62,988 nt of DNA from Deltaproteobacteria bacterium (GTDB lineage Bacteria > Desulfobacterota > Desulfobacteria > Desulfobacterales > GCA-2748835). The DNA lies in the NCBI GenBank assembly GCA_002748835.1, contig PDTL01000024.1, positions 1-62,988 on the forward strand, read 5' to 3'. How positions within the stretch are numbered: the stretch's first letter is position 1; the number at the start of each line of letters is the position of its first letter. Positions 55,824 through 62,988 of the stretch are shown one piece after another. The notes under the pieces are model-generated. The model saw only the letters and a program-made list of their open reading frames with translations, was not told the DNA's origin and ran no database searches. A program made the position numbers and the translations under genes.

Positions 55824-56810
55824 ATGCCATCAGAAACAGTGGAAAAAATCTTCAAATGGGGGGTTGTCACCGTCTGCCTGGCGGGTATCGCGTTTTTCGG
55901 CCTGCGATACATGGGTATTCTGGACAAAACCGTCACAAACAAGACAGAAAAAAACAAGGTAACTGAACGGGGCGGAGAAAAGGCATCTGGAAACGCCGGG
56001 GTGACAATCAATCTTGAACAAGCGCAGCAGGAGCGGATCAAGGCGCTTGAGCAGAAAGTGGCGGTGTTAGAAGCAGCGCTGCATGAGGATGGGATTTCAG
56101 ACGCTTCTTTTAAAGAGAAATATGCGTCGGTTTTCGGTACGCCCGTACCTGCAGGCAGTGAAAACATTCTCTCCGTTGCAGAACCGGAAGCCCGGGATCA
56201 GGTGATCCGGTTTCTCAACTATCTGGATTCACGGCCCTATCTGCTGAAACACCGGAAACAGACGCCTGTCAAAGCCATTCAGGCAGACCTCGTCAAGCGG
56301 ATGACGCAGAATTTGCCGGTGACGTCCGGGGAAACCGATGATTTTCTCAGCCTGCTGAGAAATATGGCCCATTTTTACCGGATTTTCGGTAAAGAACGGA
56401 TTCTTATGATCAAGGATGTGCTGGCACAGGAATCCGATATTCTGGAACCGGTCATGGCGTCGTATTATGTCTGGATGACCGGGGGCGTCAAAACCGATGA
56501 CGCCCTACCCGTGCTTTTCCCGGATTTTGATGTGGCCTATGCCTATGCAGGGTATTTTTTAAATACCCTGTCCGGGAAGGTCTATTTGCTGCGCCGATCA
56601 CCGGAAGTACGGATTCTCTCCAATTTTTACTGCCTCAAGGTGGTGGATCTGGCCAATGACCGGCAGATGAACGAAAACGGTATCGATATCCGGCCGTACA
56701 TTGATGTCATTGGCAACGATCTCACTGCCTTCAGCGGGTTGAAATACCGGGAAACCTATCTGATGGAGCTGAATCGGCTGAAACAAAAGTATGGGGAGAC
56801 GCAGGGTTAG
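55824..56810 (+). CDS. Membrane-anchored coiled-coil protein, unknown function
   Basis: A 328-aa protein I do not recognise. Residues 11-33 (WGVVTVCLAGIAFFGLRYMG) form one transmembrane anchor. A charged linker and a short coiled coil (QAQQERIKALEQKVAVLEAAL, about 67-87) follow, then a mostly helical soluble domain of about 230 aa with no known motif. It probably faces the periplasm. No operon partner is evident; neighbours are divergent or convergent. No strong ribosome site is visible; ATG 55824 fits the membrane anchor best. Confidence 0.7.
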   Translation: MPSETVEKIFKWGVVTVCLAGIAFFGLRYMGILDKTVTNKTEKNKVTERGGEKASGNAGVTINLEQAQQERIKALEQKVAVLEAALHEDGISDASFKEKYASVFGTPVPAGSENILSVAEPEARDQVIRFLNYLDSRPYLLKHRKQTPVKAIQADLVKRMTQNLPVTSGETDDFLSLLRNMAHFYRIFGKERILMIKDVLAQESDILEPVMASYYVWMTGGVKTDDALPVLFPDFDVAYAYAGYFLNTLSGKVYLLRRSPEVRILSNFYCLKVVDLANDRQMNENGIDIRPYIDVIGNDLTAFSGLKYRETYLMELNRLKQKYGETQG

Positions 56811-56860
56811 TGTTTTAAACCACTAACCGAAACGTATCCACAATCCATTGGCATTTGCCG

Positions 56861-57856
56861 TTAAATCTGCCAGGTTTGAAAGCTGCCGGCATCACCGCCG
56901 GTCGTCTGGATCAACTGCTGGCCTTCCGGTCCATTGGCCATGACCGCAGCCGGTGCTCCGGTGGGCGCTTTGGTGTATGCCGCGCAGATGGCCGCTGCCA
57001 GCTTCAGGTTGTCCGGAGTGGTTGCCTGGGGAAGAATACCAATGGGACCGGGCAGCTGGTGCATGCGCAGCACGATATCCCGGTCCGGGGTTAGCCGTTC
57101 GCGCAGGGCTGCGTTATCTGCCTTTGTCCGTCCTACCACCAGTTTTGTCGTTGCGTCCAGCCGGAAGTGCCGTCCGAATTTCAGCAGGTGATAATCGTTT
57201 CGTTGTGGCGTGGCCACATGGGCAAACAGGTCCCGTAGTCGGTTGGAATAGACCGCTTCGGTGAGGATGCACCCGCCGGCAGGGGAGGGAAATTCCGTTA
57301 CGCCCAGTTCTTTTGCCAGCTGCAACTGGGGTTTTCGGGTCCGGCCCTGAAAATCGAAAAGCCGGGAGCGGTCCACCAGCCCACTGACTTCCATGGGCGT
57401 TTCGGGCAACCGTTTTGCACTGAGCGGTCGCAGGATCTTTCCGTCAAATCCCGAGTGCTTTTCCACAAAACGCAAGGCGGATTTGGTCTGGGATTTGGGC
57501 CGCTGCCCCGCCACCTCGCCGCTGAAAAGAAAATCAAAGTTGTTTTCACACAGCCAGGTACCTGCATGATTGAACATCAGGGTGTGACAATCCAAGCAGG
57601 GGTTCATGTTTTTCCCATATCCCTGGCTGGGGGCTTTGAGCATGGGAATATAGGCATCGGTGATATCCACCGTATGTGTGGGAATATTCCAGGTATTACC
57701 GGCAATGACGGCACTCTCAGAGGAGAAAAAGGGGGTGTCGAAGCTGATCCATTCTACATGGATTCCCTGGTTGCGCAGTACCAGTGCAGCCAGAATACTG
57801 TCGAGTCCCCCGGAAGAGAGGCCCAGTGCACGAACCGTTTCGGGCGAGTGATTCAT
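56861..57856 (-). CDS. PP-loop ATPase related to tRNA thiolation enzymes
   Basis: A 331-aa cytoplasmic protein. GLSSGGLDSILAALVL (about 12-27) is the ATP-pyrophosphatase loop S-G-G-x-D-S. MNPCLDCHTLMF (about 83-94) holds a C-x-x-C pair like the sulfur- or metal-binding Cys of MnmA/TtuA-type enzymes; FPSPAGGCILTE has another Cys. The C-terminal 100 residues form a domain common in proteins annotated as ThiI/MnmA-like or DUF814-linked. Thiolation of tRNA or another sulfur-transfer reaction is likely but the substrate is unproven. No partner gene is adjacent. Confidence 0.72.
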   Translation of the reverse strand: MNHSPETVRALGLSSGGLDSILAALVLRNQGIHVEWISFDTPFFSSESAVIAGNTWNIPTHTVDITDAYIPMLKAPSQGYGKNMNPCLDCHTLMFNHAGTWLCENNFDFLFSGEVAGQRPKSQTKSALRFVEKHSGFDGKILRPLSAKRLPETPMEVSGLVDRSRLFDFQGRTRKPQLQLAKELGVTEFPSPAGGCILTEAVYSNRLRDLFAHVATPQRNDYHLLKFGRHFRLDATTKLVVGRTKADNAALRERLTPDRDIVLRMHQLPGPIGILPQATTPDNLKLAAAICAAYTKAPTGAPAAVMANGPEGQQLIQTTGGDAGSFQTWQI

Positions 57857-58068
57857 GGTATTGGCAAAGCGTCCTTATGGGTTCACCGGTGTCTTAGGAT
57901 GAAAGACCGCCCGGCTGCGTTAAAAATGGCCGCCATATTAAAAATCGCTGTGACGGATGTCAAGCCCGGACGTGATCCTGCCCACAGTGAATGTAGCTTT
58001 TTTGATCTACCGGAAAAAGACGTTCCGGTTGGACCGGTTGATACGTCCCATGTGTCCGCTGAAAGCCA

Positions 58069-58368
58069 CTAGTCTGCTGGGAGCCGTTCCTTGAGAGCCT
58101 TGATTTCTTTTTTCAATGCGTCAACTTCGGCCTGGGTGGCCAGCTGCATGCTGGAGAGTATTTTTTTAACAGAGGCTTCTATCTGTTCGTTCATCCGTTT
58201 CTTGGTTTCATTGTATTTGTCCACGACTTCGTCGATAAATTTTTTGCCTTCGGTTTCGGAGAGTTTATTCTGTTCGGCGAGATCTTTTGCAAGATCAATG
58301 ATTTCATTCTGGGTTCTGACAGCAAGACCGATGCCCGTGTAAAGGGTTTTTCTGAACAGATCAATCAT
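58069..58368 (-). CDS. Phasin-like coiled-coil protein
   Basis: A 99-aa helical protein resembling the PhaF/phasin superfamily (COG3937): MIDLFRKTLYTGIGLAVRTQ, then FIDEVVDKYNETKKRMNEQI and a C-terminal leucine heptad segment (ALKKEIKALKERL). Phasins coat polyhydroxyalkanoate granules; no PHA synthase gene is nearby, so the function may be only structural or regulatory. AAGGAAG lies before the ATG at 58368; the frame extends to 58455 without support. Confidence 0.75.
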   Translation of the reverse strand: MIDLFRKTLYTGIGLAVRTQNEIIDLAKDLAEQNKLSETEGKKFIDEVVDKYNETKKRMNEQIEASVKKILSSMQLATQAEVDALKKEIKALKERLPAD

Positions 58369-58764
58369 GGGTTGCTTCCTTTCAATGGTCGGATGCGTCT
58401 TAAGACAGGTGAGGGCGCCGTAAACATCCGGACGGTTTCGTAGCATGTGGCGCAAGGCTGTTTGTCAGTAAAACAAATGCAGTTTAAATGAAGTACTGGA
58501 AGAAGTAAAGAAATTATCTGGAGGATGAGGTCAAAAAACATCTCGTCAAGGCAAAGGGGGGCGGTGGAATGGCAGCGGGCTGTCTGAATCCGATTGACTT
58601 TTGATGCGTGACTAGTTATAAAACCGACGGCTCATTTTTCATGGGATACCCGAGTCGTAAACCATGGCGCGTCTGTGAGACAAAGATGCGGATGGTGTAT
58701 GACCGGGAGCGAAAGTGAAACAGTTGTTCGGATTTCTACGTCCGGGCTTAGGCCAGGTTTCGGT

Positions 58765-58794
58765 TTGACAGTATTTAACAGCGTGTGATATTTT
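58765..58794 (+). promoter_or_regulatory. Sigma-70 promoter for HPr-EI genes
   Basis: TTGACA, an 18-base spacer and TATTTT lie about 66 bp before the HPr ATG. A short GC palindrome (58806-58820) lies in the leader. The rest of the gap 58369-58859 shows no gene. Confidence 0.65.
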
Positions 58795-58859
58795 TAAAAA
58801 CTTTCGGCAGCAGCGCTGCCTGTTTTCGGTAACAGTGTGAAGGCGAAGGTCATAAACGT

Positions 58860-59147
58860 ATGCAAGATCCCGGCAGGGAGCTGACTCGGACGGTTATTAT
58901 CATCAATGAGCTGGGGCTGCACGCCAGGCCTGCGGCCATGATTGCCCAGTTAGCACAAAACGCCCAATTCGGCGTTTGGGTTCAGAAAGAAGGGGCGCTG
59001 GAGCGGATGGATGCGGCCAGCATTATCGACATTCTGACGCTTGCCTGCGCTAAGGGGACCGCGCTTGTTTTCGGTATAAACAATCCTGTTGACGCCGGCG
59101 TGCTGAATGAAATTGTTGAGTTGATTGAAAACGGAAATCTGGATTAG
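58860..59147 (+). CDS. ptsH: HPr phosphocarrier protein
   Basis: A 95-aa HPr. ELGLHARPAAMIAQ carries the phosphorylated His and MDAASIIDILTLACAKGT contains the equivalent of regulatory Ser46. It takes phosphate from EI and passes it to EIIA-type proteins. No sugar permease genes are seen here, so this may be a regulatory PTS. The EI gene follows after 18 bp. Confidence 0.9.
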   Translation: MQDPGRELTRTVIIINELGLHARPAAMIAQLAQNAQFGVWVQKEGALERMDAASIIDILTLACAKGTALVFGINNPVDAGVLNEIVELIENGNLD

Positions 59148-59165
59148 TTTGAAGGGGTCGGTCCC

Positions 59166-60947
59166 ATGCCACAGTCCCAAAAACAGGAAACCATTCTTCG
59201 CGGGATCAGCGGTTCACCGGGTATTTGTATCGGGCAGGCGTATTTGTTCGGTTATGAAGGCGTCAATGTGGTGGAGCGCTACCGCGTTCCGGAAAATAAG
59301 ATTCAGGATGAAATCAATCGGTTCAAAATGGCCGTTAAAAACGCCAGAGCCGAACTCCAGGAAATCATCGACGGTATCCCCAATGAGCTCAAAGAGCATG
59401 CCTATATTCTTGAGACCCATGTGGCCCTGCATAAAGATAAGATGCTGTACGGGAAAACCCTTGACACCATCGAAGGTGAGGGGATCAATGCCGACTGGGC
59501 CCTCAAACAGGTGACCTCCAACATCAAGGCCATGTTTCGGGATATCAAGGATCCGTACCTGAAAGGCCGGGTCACGGATATTGTCCAGGTGTCTGACCGA
59601 ATCATGCGAAATCTGACGGGCGGTGAAAAAGAAGAAATTTCCAAGATCGACAAACGGGTCATTCTGATCGCCCATGATCTTTCTCCTGCAGAAGCCAGTC
59701 AGATTCAGTTAGAGCGCATCAAGGGTTTTGTCACGGATCACGGCGGAAAGACCTCGCATACCTGCATTATCGCCAAAACATTGGAACTCCCGTCTGTGCT
59801 CGGGCTGGATACGGCAACCCATACCATTAAAAACGAAGACATTGTTATTGTCGATGGCATGGAGGGGCTGGTGATCGTCCATCCAACGGATGACACGCTG
59901 ATAGCCTATCAGGAAAAAAAGGTCCGGTATGAACACTACAAAGCTGCCTTGGCACGTACCAGCGGCCTGGCTGCGGAAAGTACGGATGGTTTCAAACTCA
60001 AGCTGATGGGGAATATCGAGCTGCCCGAGGAAGTGGTGTCGGTGAGAGATCACTACGGGGATGGTATTGGGCTTTTCCGGACCGAATTTCATTATCTGAG
60101 CCGGGACGCATTTCCCACGGAAAACGAGCTTTACGAGCACTACAAGGAAGTGGTCGATCTCATGGACGGCCTGCCGGTGACCATCCGGACCCTGGATATC
60201 AACGGGGACAAGGCCCTCTCCTATGCAAGCGGACCCAACGAGCCCAACCCGGCACTGGGGCTGCGGGCCATCCGCTTCTGCCTGAAGCGGCCCGATGTTT
60301 TTCTGACCCAGCTGCGCGCCATCCTGAGGGCTGCGGTACAGGGGAATATCCGGCTCATGTTTCCCATGATTTCCTGTCTTGAAGAGGTGCTTGAAGCAAA
60401 AGCCCTGCTGGATGAAGCCGCCCGTTCTCTGGAACGGGAAGGCGTACCCTGCAATCGGGATATAAAGGTGGGGGTCATGATCGAGATTCCCTCTGCCGTG
60501 ATCATGGCAGACACCATTGCGCCGGAAGTCGATTTTTTCAGCATCGGCACCAATGATCTGGTTCAGTATTCCCTTGCCATTGACCGGGGAAACCGGGATG
60601 TAGCCCATTTGTACAACACCTTGAATCCGGCGGTACTTCGGTTGCTCAAGCAGGTTGTGGACGTTGGTCGCACGCATGATACCCTGGTTTCCATGTGCGG
60701 TGAAATGGCTGGCGATCCCATCAATGTGCCGATCCTGCTGGGGATGGGGATGACCGAGTTGAGCATGAACCCCCAGTCGATTCCAGAGGTCAAGAATATG
60801 ATTCGCGCCATCAGCAAATCAGAATCCGAATTGTTTTTTAAGGAAGTTATGCAACAGTGTACGACGGATAGGATCGAGGACCTGGTCCAGGAAACCTACG
60901 GCAAACTGCTGTATCGGATCACCAACCCCAGTGAGATGGTCGAGTAA
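59166..60947 (+). CDS. ptsI: PTS enzyme I (PEP-protein phosphotransferase)
   Basis: A 593-aa cytoplasmic enzyme that autophosphorylates from PEP and charges HPr. The active His is in GGKTSHTCIIAKTLELP. The PEP-binding TIM barrel has FRTEFHYLSRD, DFFSIGTNDLVQYSLAIDR and MCGEMAGDP (active Cys). Length and domain order are normal. smpB follows after six bases, suggesting co-transcription. Confidence 0.95.
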   Translation: MPQSQKQETILRGISGSPGICIGQAYLFGYEGVNVVERYRVPENKIQDEINRFKMAVKNARAELQEIIDGIPNELKEHAYILETHVALHKDKMLYGKTLDTIEGEGINADWALKQVTSNIKAMFRDIKDPYLKGRVTDIVQVSDRIMRNLTGGEKEEISKIDKRVILIAHDLSPAEASQIQLERIKGFVTDHGGKTSHTCIIAKTLELPSVLGLDTATHTIKNEDIVIVDGMEGLVIVHPTDDTLIAYQEKKVRYEHYKAALARTSGLAAESTDGFKLKLMGNIELPEEVVSVRDHYGDGIGLFRTEFHYLSRDAFPTENELYEHYKEVVDLMDGLPVTIRTLDINGDKALSYASGPNEPNPALGLRAIRFCLKRPDVFLTQLRAILRAAVQGNIRLMFPMISCLEEVLEAKALLDEAARSLEREGVPCNRDIKVGVMIEIPSAVIMADTIAPEVDFFSIGTNDLVQYSLAIDRGNRDVAHLYNTLNPAVLRLLKQVVDVGRTHDTLVSMCGEMAGDPINVPILLGMGMTELSMNPQSIPEVKNMIRAISKSESELFFKEVMQQCTTDRIEDLVQETYGKLLYRITNPSEMVE

Positions 60948-60953
60948 ACGCAT

Positions 60954-61421
60954 ATGAAGGATACCAAAGCGGTCAAGATGATCGCTGTGAATAAAAAAGC
61001 CCGGTTCAACTACGAAGTGCTGGATGATTTCGAAGCCGGCATGGTGCTGGTGGGCACGGAAGTCAAATCCCTGAGGGAAGGGCGGGTGAACCTGACCGAT
61101 GCCTACGGCACGATCAAAAAGGGCGAGGTCTTTGTTTACAATCTGCACATTTCGCCGTACAGCTTTGCCTACTATGACAATCACGATCCACTGCGTCCGC
61201 GCAAGCTGCTGCTTCACAAGCAGCAAATCAAACGTCTGATCGGAAAAACCCAGGAAAAGGGGCTGTCTCTGGTGCCGCTGTCCCTGTATTTTAAAAACGG
61301 CAAGGTCAAGATGAAACTCGCCCTGGCACGGGGTAAAAAACGCCATGACAAACGCCAGGATATCAAGGAACGGGACGCCAAGCGTGCCTTGAACCGGGCC
61401 AACAAAAACCGGGATTACTGA
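60954..61421 (+). CDS. smpB: SsrA-binding protein SmpB
   Basis: A 155-aa OB-fold protein that delivers tmRNA to stalled ribosomes. Seen: NKKARFNYEVLDDFEAGMVL, GTEVKSLREGRVNL, and the basic tail GKKRHDKRQDIKERD. It lies directly upstream of ssrA. Confidence 0.97.
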   Translation: MKDTKAVKMIAVNKKARFNYEVLDDFEAGMVLVGTEVKSLREGRVNLTDAYGTIKKGEVFVYNLHISPYSFAYYDNHDPLRPRKLLLHKQQIKRLIGKTQEKGLSLVPLSLYFKNGKVKMKLALARGKKRHDKRQDIKERDAKRALNRANKNRDY

Positions 61422-61439
61422 CAGAAAAACATGGCGTTA

Positions 61440-61468
61440 TTGACATTGCGGCATAATAATCATATAGT
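61440..61468 (+). promoter_or_regulatory. Sigma-70 promoter of ssrA, overlapped by a palindrome
   Basis: TTGACA, a 17-base spacer and TATAGT lie about 55 bp before mature tmRNA. CGGCATAA (61449-61456) and TTATGCCG (61472-61479) form an inverted repeat spanning the -10 element, which could be an operator or a leader hairpin. Confidence 0.7.
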
Positions 61469-61522
61469 ATGTTATGCCGGTCATCAATGTACCGGTTGTT
61501 CTTTTACAGGCAGGTCGAAACT

Positions 61523-61875
61523 GGGGGCGAAATGGTTTCGACGGGGATTCAGAGGTTTTGGTTGCATGCCGAGTTACTGTAACTCGTAAAACTGCAGTAT
61601 CTAAATATAATCGCAGACGATTATACCTACGCCGTAGCTGCTTAGGCAGCTGCCGTCCTTCCGGTTGCCTCCCGAGCAACCGGGTCTGGGCGTCGACAAA
61701 TCGGGATAGTCTGTATTGAGTGGCCGAATCATTACAGGCGAATTTTTTCGGACTAGGTCCCGCGGTACCCCGCCTGAAGGAGACCGCGTGATCGACAATC
61801 AGAGTTCAGGATAAGCATGTAGACGCCACTACTGAAGGTTTTCGGACGCGGGTTCGACTCCCGCCGCCTCCACCA
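61523..61875 (+). ncRNA. ssrA: tmRNA
   Basis: The 5' end GGGGGCGAAATGGTTTCGAC and the 3' end GGTTCGACTCCCG...CCACCA are the tRNA-like halves. The resume frame reads ADDYTYAVAA then TAG (GCA at about 61612), a typical proteolysis tag. CCA is encoded. The gene is intact, although an element appears to have inserted at its 3' end. Confidence 0.95.
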
Positions 61876-61991
61876 ATAACTTATTATAAAACTAAGCTGT
61901 TATGGCCTGAGTTTGCACGTAAATTGTTGTGCAAATGTTGTGTGAGCGTATTTTAGCTATTTGAAATTTTTTGAAAAAGTAAGATATACCT

Positions 61992-62018
61992 CGGGCTCGA
62001 CTCCCGCCGCCTCCACCA
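61992..62018 (+). repeat. Duplicated tmRNA 3' end, candidate attachment site
   Basis: These 27 bases repeat the last 27 bases of ssrA (61849-61875) with a single T to C difference. Integrases of the tyrosine family commonly use the ssrA 3' end and leave such direct repeats. The 116 bp between the two copies is AT-rich and holds no gene. Confidence 0.8.
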
Positions 62019-62196
62019 CTAACATTTAGACAAACCGATCCTGGTGCCAAGTTCGGAACGCGGTATCGGTTTTTATCTTTTTATTTATTAGCGAGTTACG
62101 TCAATTCGAGAATTCTGCCGAATGCTCCGCATTCACTCCAGCTTCGGGACATCTTGTTCAATTCTCTTTTCTGCAGCCACTTTCTTCTCCGTTTTC

Positions 62197-62322
62197 TCAG
62201 CTTCTGTTTCCGCCCCAAGTCCAGTGAACCGGGTTGGCAGAAGCCTGCTTCTGCTCGGTCATTTCCGCCTGATACTGCCGAAACGCCTCGGCAATTCCGT
62301 CAAACAAATCATTAATATCCAT
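62197..62322 (-). CDS. Small unknown ORF, possibly frameshifted
   Basis: A 41-aa frame starting MDINDLFDGIAEAFRQYQAE, with AGGAG six bases before its ATG. It stops early, but the next frame continues with coding-like residues (ETEAEKTEKKVAAEKRIEQ) to about 62137. The original product may have been about 70 aa and acidic/helical. No function is recognised. It lies within the putative island, between the ssrA repeat and the HTH gene. Confidence 0.4.
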   Translation of the reverse strand: MDINDLFDGIAEAFRQYQAEMTEQKQASANPVHWTWGGNRS

Positions 62323-62627
62323 CAGTGTCTCCTGTGTTCTGGTATCTCTGCACCTTACATACCGGGGAAACGGAGAACATTTCGGATGATCTGTGAATTT
62401 TTTGTCCTGTTCAGTGCTAATGGTGCTGGGACGGGAAGAAATTCGGCTAAACTCGGTTTAATCCGGAAAGAAAATTTGATTTTTTCATTCCATCCATATA
62501 CCTTGAACCTTGATTAACTATATGTAGCCGTATTGCATCCTTATGGGATCCCGTCCGGTTAAACAAGTTGACGAGCCCCTTGTTCTTACCAGAAAGAGGC
62601 GGCCCTTAAAGAGTGATGGAGTCGAAA

Positions 62628-62849
62628 ATGGAAGACAAATGGTTATCCGTAGATGAAATTGGAGACTATCTCGGGATAAAACGAGATACCGTCTATAAGT
62701 GGATAAGCGAAAAAGGCATGCCCGCCCACAAAATCAGTCGTCTTTGGAAGTTCAAAAAGAAACAGGTCGATGCATGGGTGGAAGCTGGCGGCGCAGCAAC
62801 AGGAATAACAGAAGATCAGGCAGAGACGATGCCGGTGAAAAAGAGTTAA
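62628..62849 (+). CDS. Excisionase/MerR-type helix-turn-helix protein
   Basis: A 73-aa DNA-binding protein: [20 protein letters not shown] is the winged HTH and [20 protein letters not shown] completes the excisionase-like fold. Such proteins often precede type I restriction genes or act as excisionases. GGAG lies six bases before ATG 62628; starts at 62613 and 62616 are weaker. The hsdM start follows after 19 bp, so it is probably the first gene of the restriction operon. Confidence 0.8.
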   Translation: MEDKWLSVDEIGDYLGIKRDTVYKWISEKGMPAHKISRLWKFKKKQVDAWVEAGGAATGITEDQAETMPVKKS

Positions 62850-62868
62850 AAGCGGTCTGGAGGCGATA

Positions 62869-62988
62869 ATGAGTAACAACAACACCGGTGCAAATCTCGG
62901 ATTTGAAGATAAACTGTGGATGGCGGCTGACAAGCTGCGCGGCACGATGGATTCTGCCGAGTATAAACATGTGGTGCTTGGCCTGATC
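62869..62988 (+). CDS. hsdM: Type I restriction-modification methyltransferase HsdM (partial)
   Basis: The first 40 residues are present; the gene runs off the window. [15 protein letters not shown] followed by [14 protein letters not shown] is the standard HsdM N-terminus. The full protein would methylate adenine in a bipartite site together with HsdS. GGAGG precedes the ATG. Confidence 0.85.
   Translation, partial: MSNNNTGANLGFEDKLWMAADKLRGTMDSAEYKHVVLGLI

Noticed and set aside
1..62988. CRISPR array
   Set aside because: The only dense repeats are coding repeats in the propeller-like and flagellin genes; no evenly spaced non-coding direct repeats or cas genes were seen.

Overview
The window looks like chromosomal DNA of a motile, Gram-negative, probably anaerobic bacterium. 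I infer a Desulfobacterota (deltaproteobacterial, Desulfobacteraceae-like) lineage. The pointers are a flavodiiron protein next to a two-domain acyl-CoA-dehydratase-activase-type protein, a dicluster ferredoxin, the ffh-rpsP-khpA-rimM-trmD-rplS-rnhB operon, HPr/EI without sugar permeases beside smpB-ssrA, and a tmRNA tag ending AVAA. This is inference from gene content; no search was run.

Layout. (1) 1-5393: two tandem minus-strand genes for exported beta-propeller-like repeat proteins. The upstream copy is interrupted by an in-frame TAG, and a decayed pbpC fragment lies between the copies. (2) 5394-7981: an AT-rich pair, a VAO/PCMH-family FAD oxidoreductase and an autoinducer-synthase-like N-acyltransferase. 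(3) 8132-15366: penicillin-binding protein 1C and alpha-2-macroglobulin, the usual periplasmic pair. (4) 15563-23459: minus-strand housekeeping block (ettA, rsmI, yraN, rnhB, rplS, SPOUT methyltransferase, trmD, rimM, khpA, rpsP, ffh). (5) 23665-26414: rlmN, pyrD and a chalcone-isomerase-like exported protein. (6) 26510-33048: a transposase relic, then a perfect FNR-type palindrome ahead of cupin-cupin-activase-flavodiiron genes, and a convergent ferredoxin. (7) 33146-41791: two PchR-like AraC regulators, two TonB-dependent receptors and a methyltransferase, with an IS1634-like transposase relic between them; this looks like an acquired uptake locus. (8) 42100-48238: a giant flagellin (1246 aa) behind a clear sigma-28 promoter, then motB-motA. 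(9) 48364-51652: trkA-trkH and a tRNA-Glu/Lys/Glu cluster. (10) 51949-58368: nitronate monooxygenase-like protein, MBL-fold hydrolase, SF2 helicase, an anchored coiled-coil protein, a PP-loop ATPase and a phasin-like protein. (11) 58860-61875: HPr, EI, smpB, ssrA. (12) 61876-end: the 3' end of ssrA is repeated about 140 bp downstream, followed by an excisionase-type HTH gene and the start of hsdM. This is the signature of an island inserted at the tmRNA gene.

The strongest unusual item is the flagellin. Conserved D0/D1 ends flank about 760 residues of short repeats with a six-residue rhythm, so the filament probably carries a surface beta-helix layer. The FNR-preceded cupin/activase/flavodiiron operon, the acyltransferase/oxidase pair and the island at ssrA also deserve attention.
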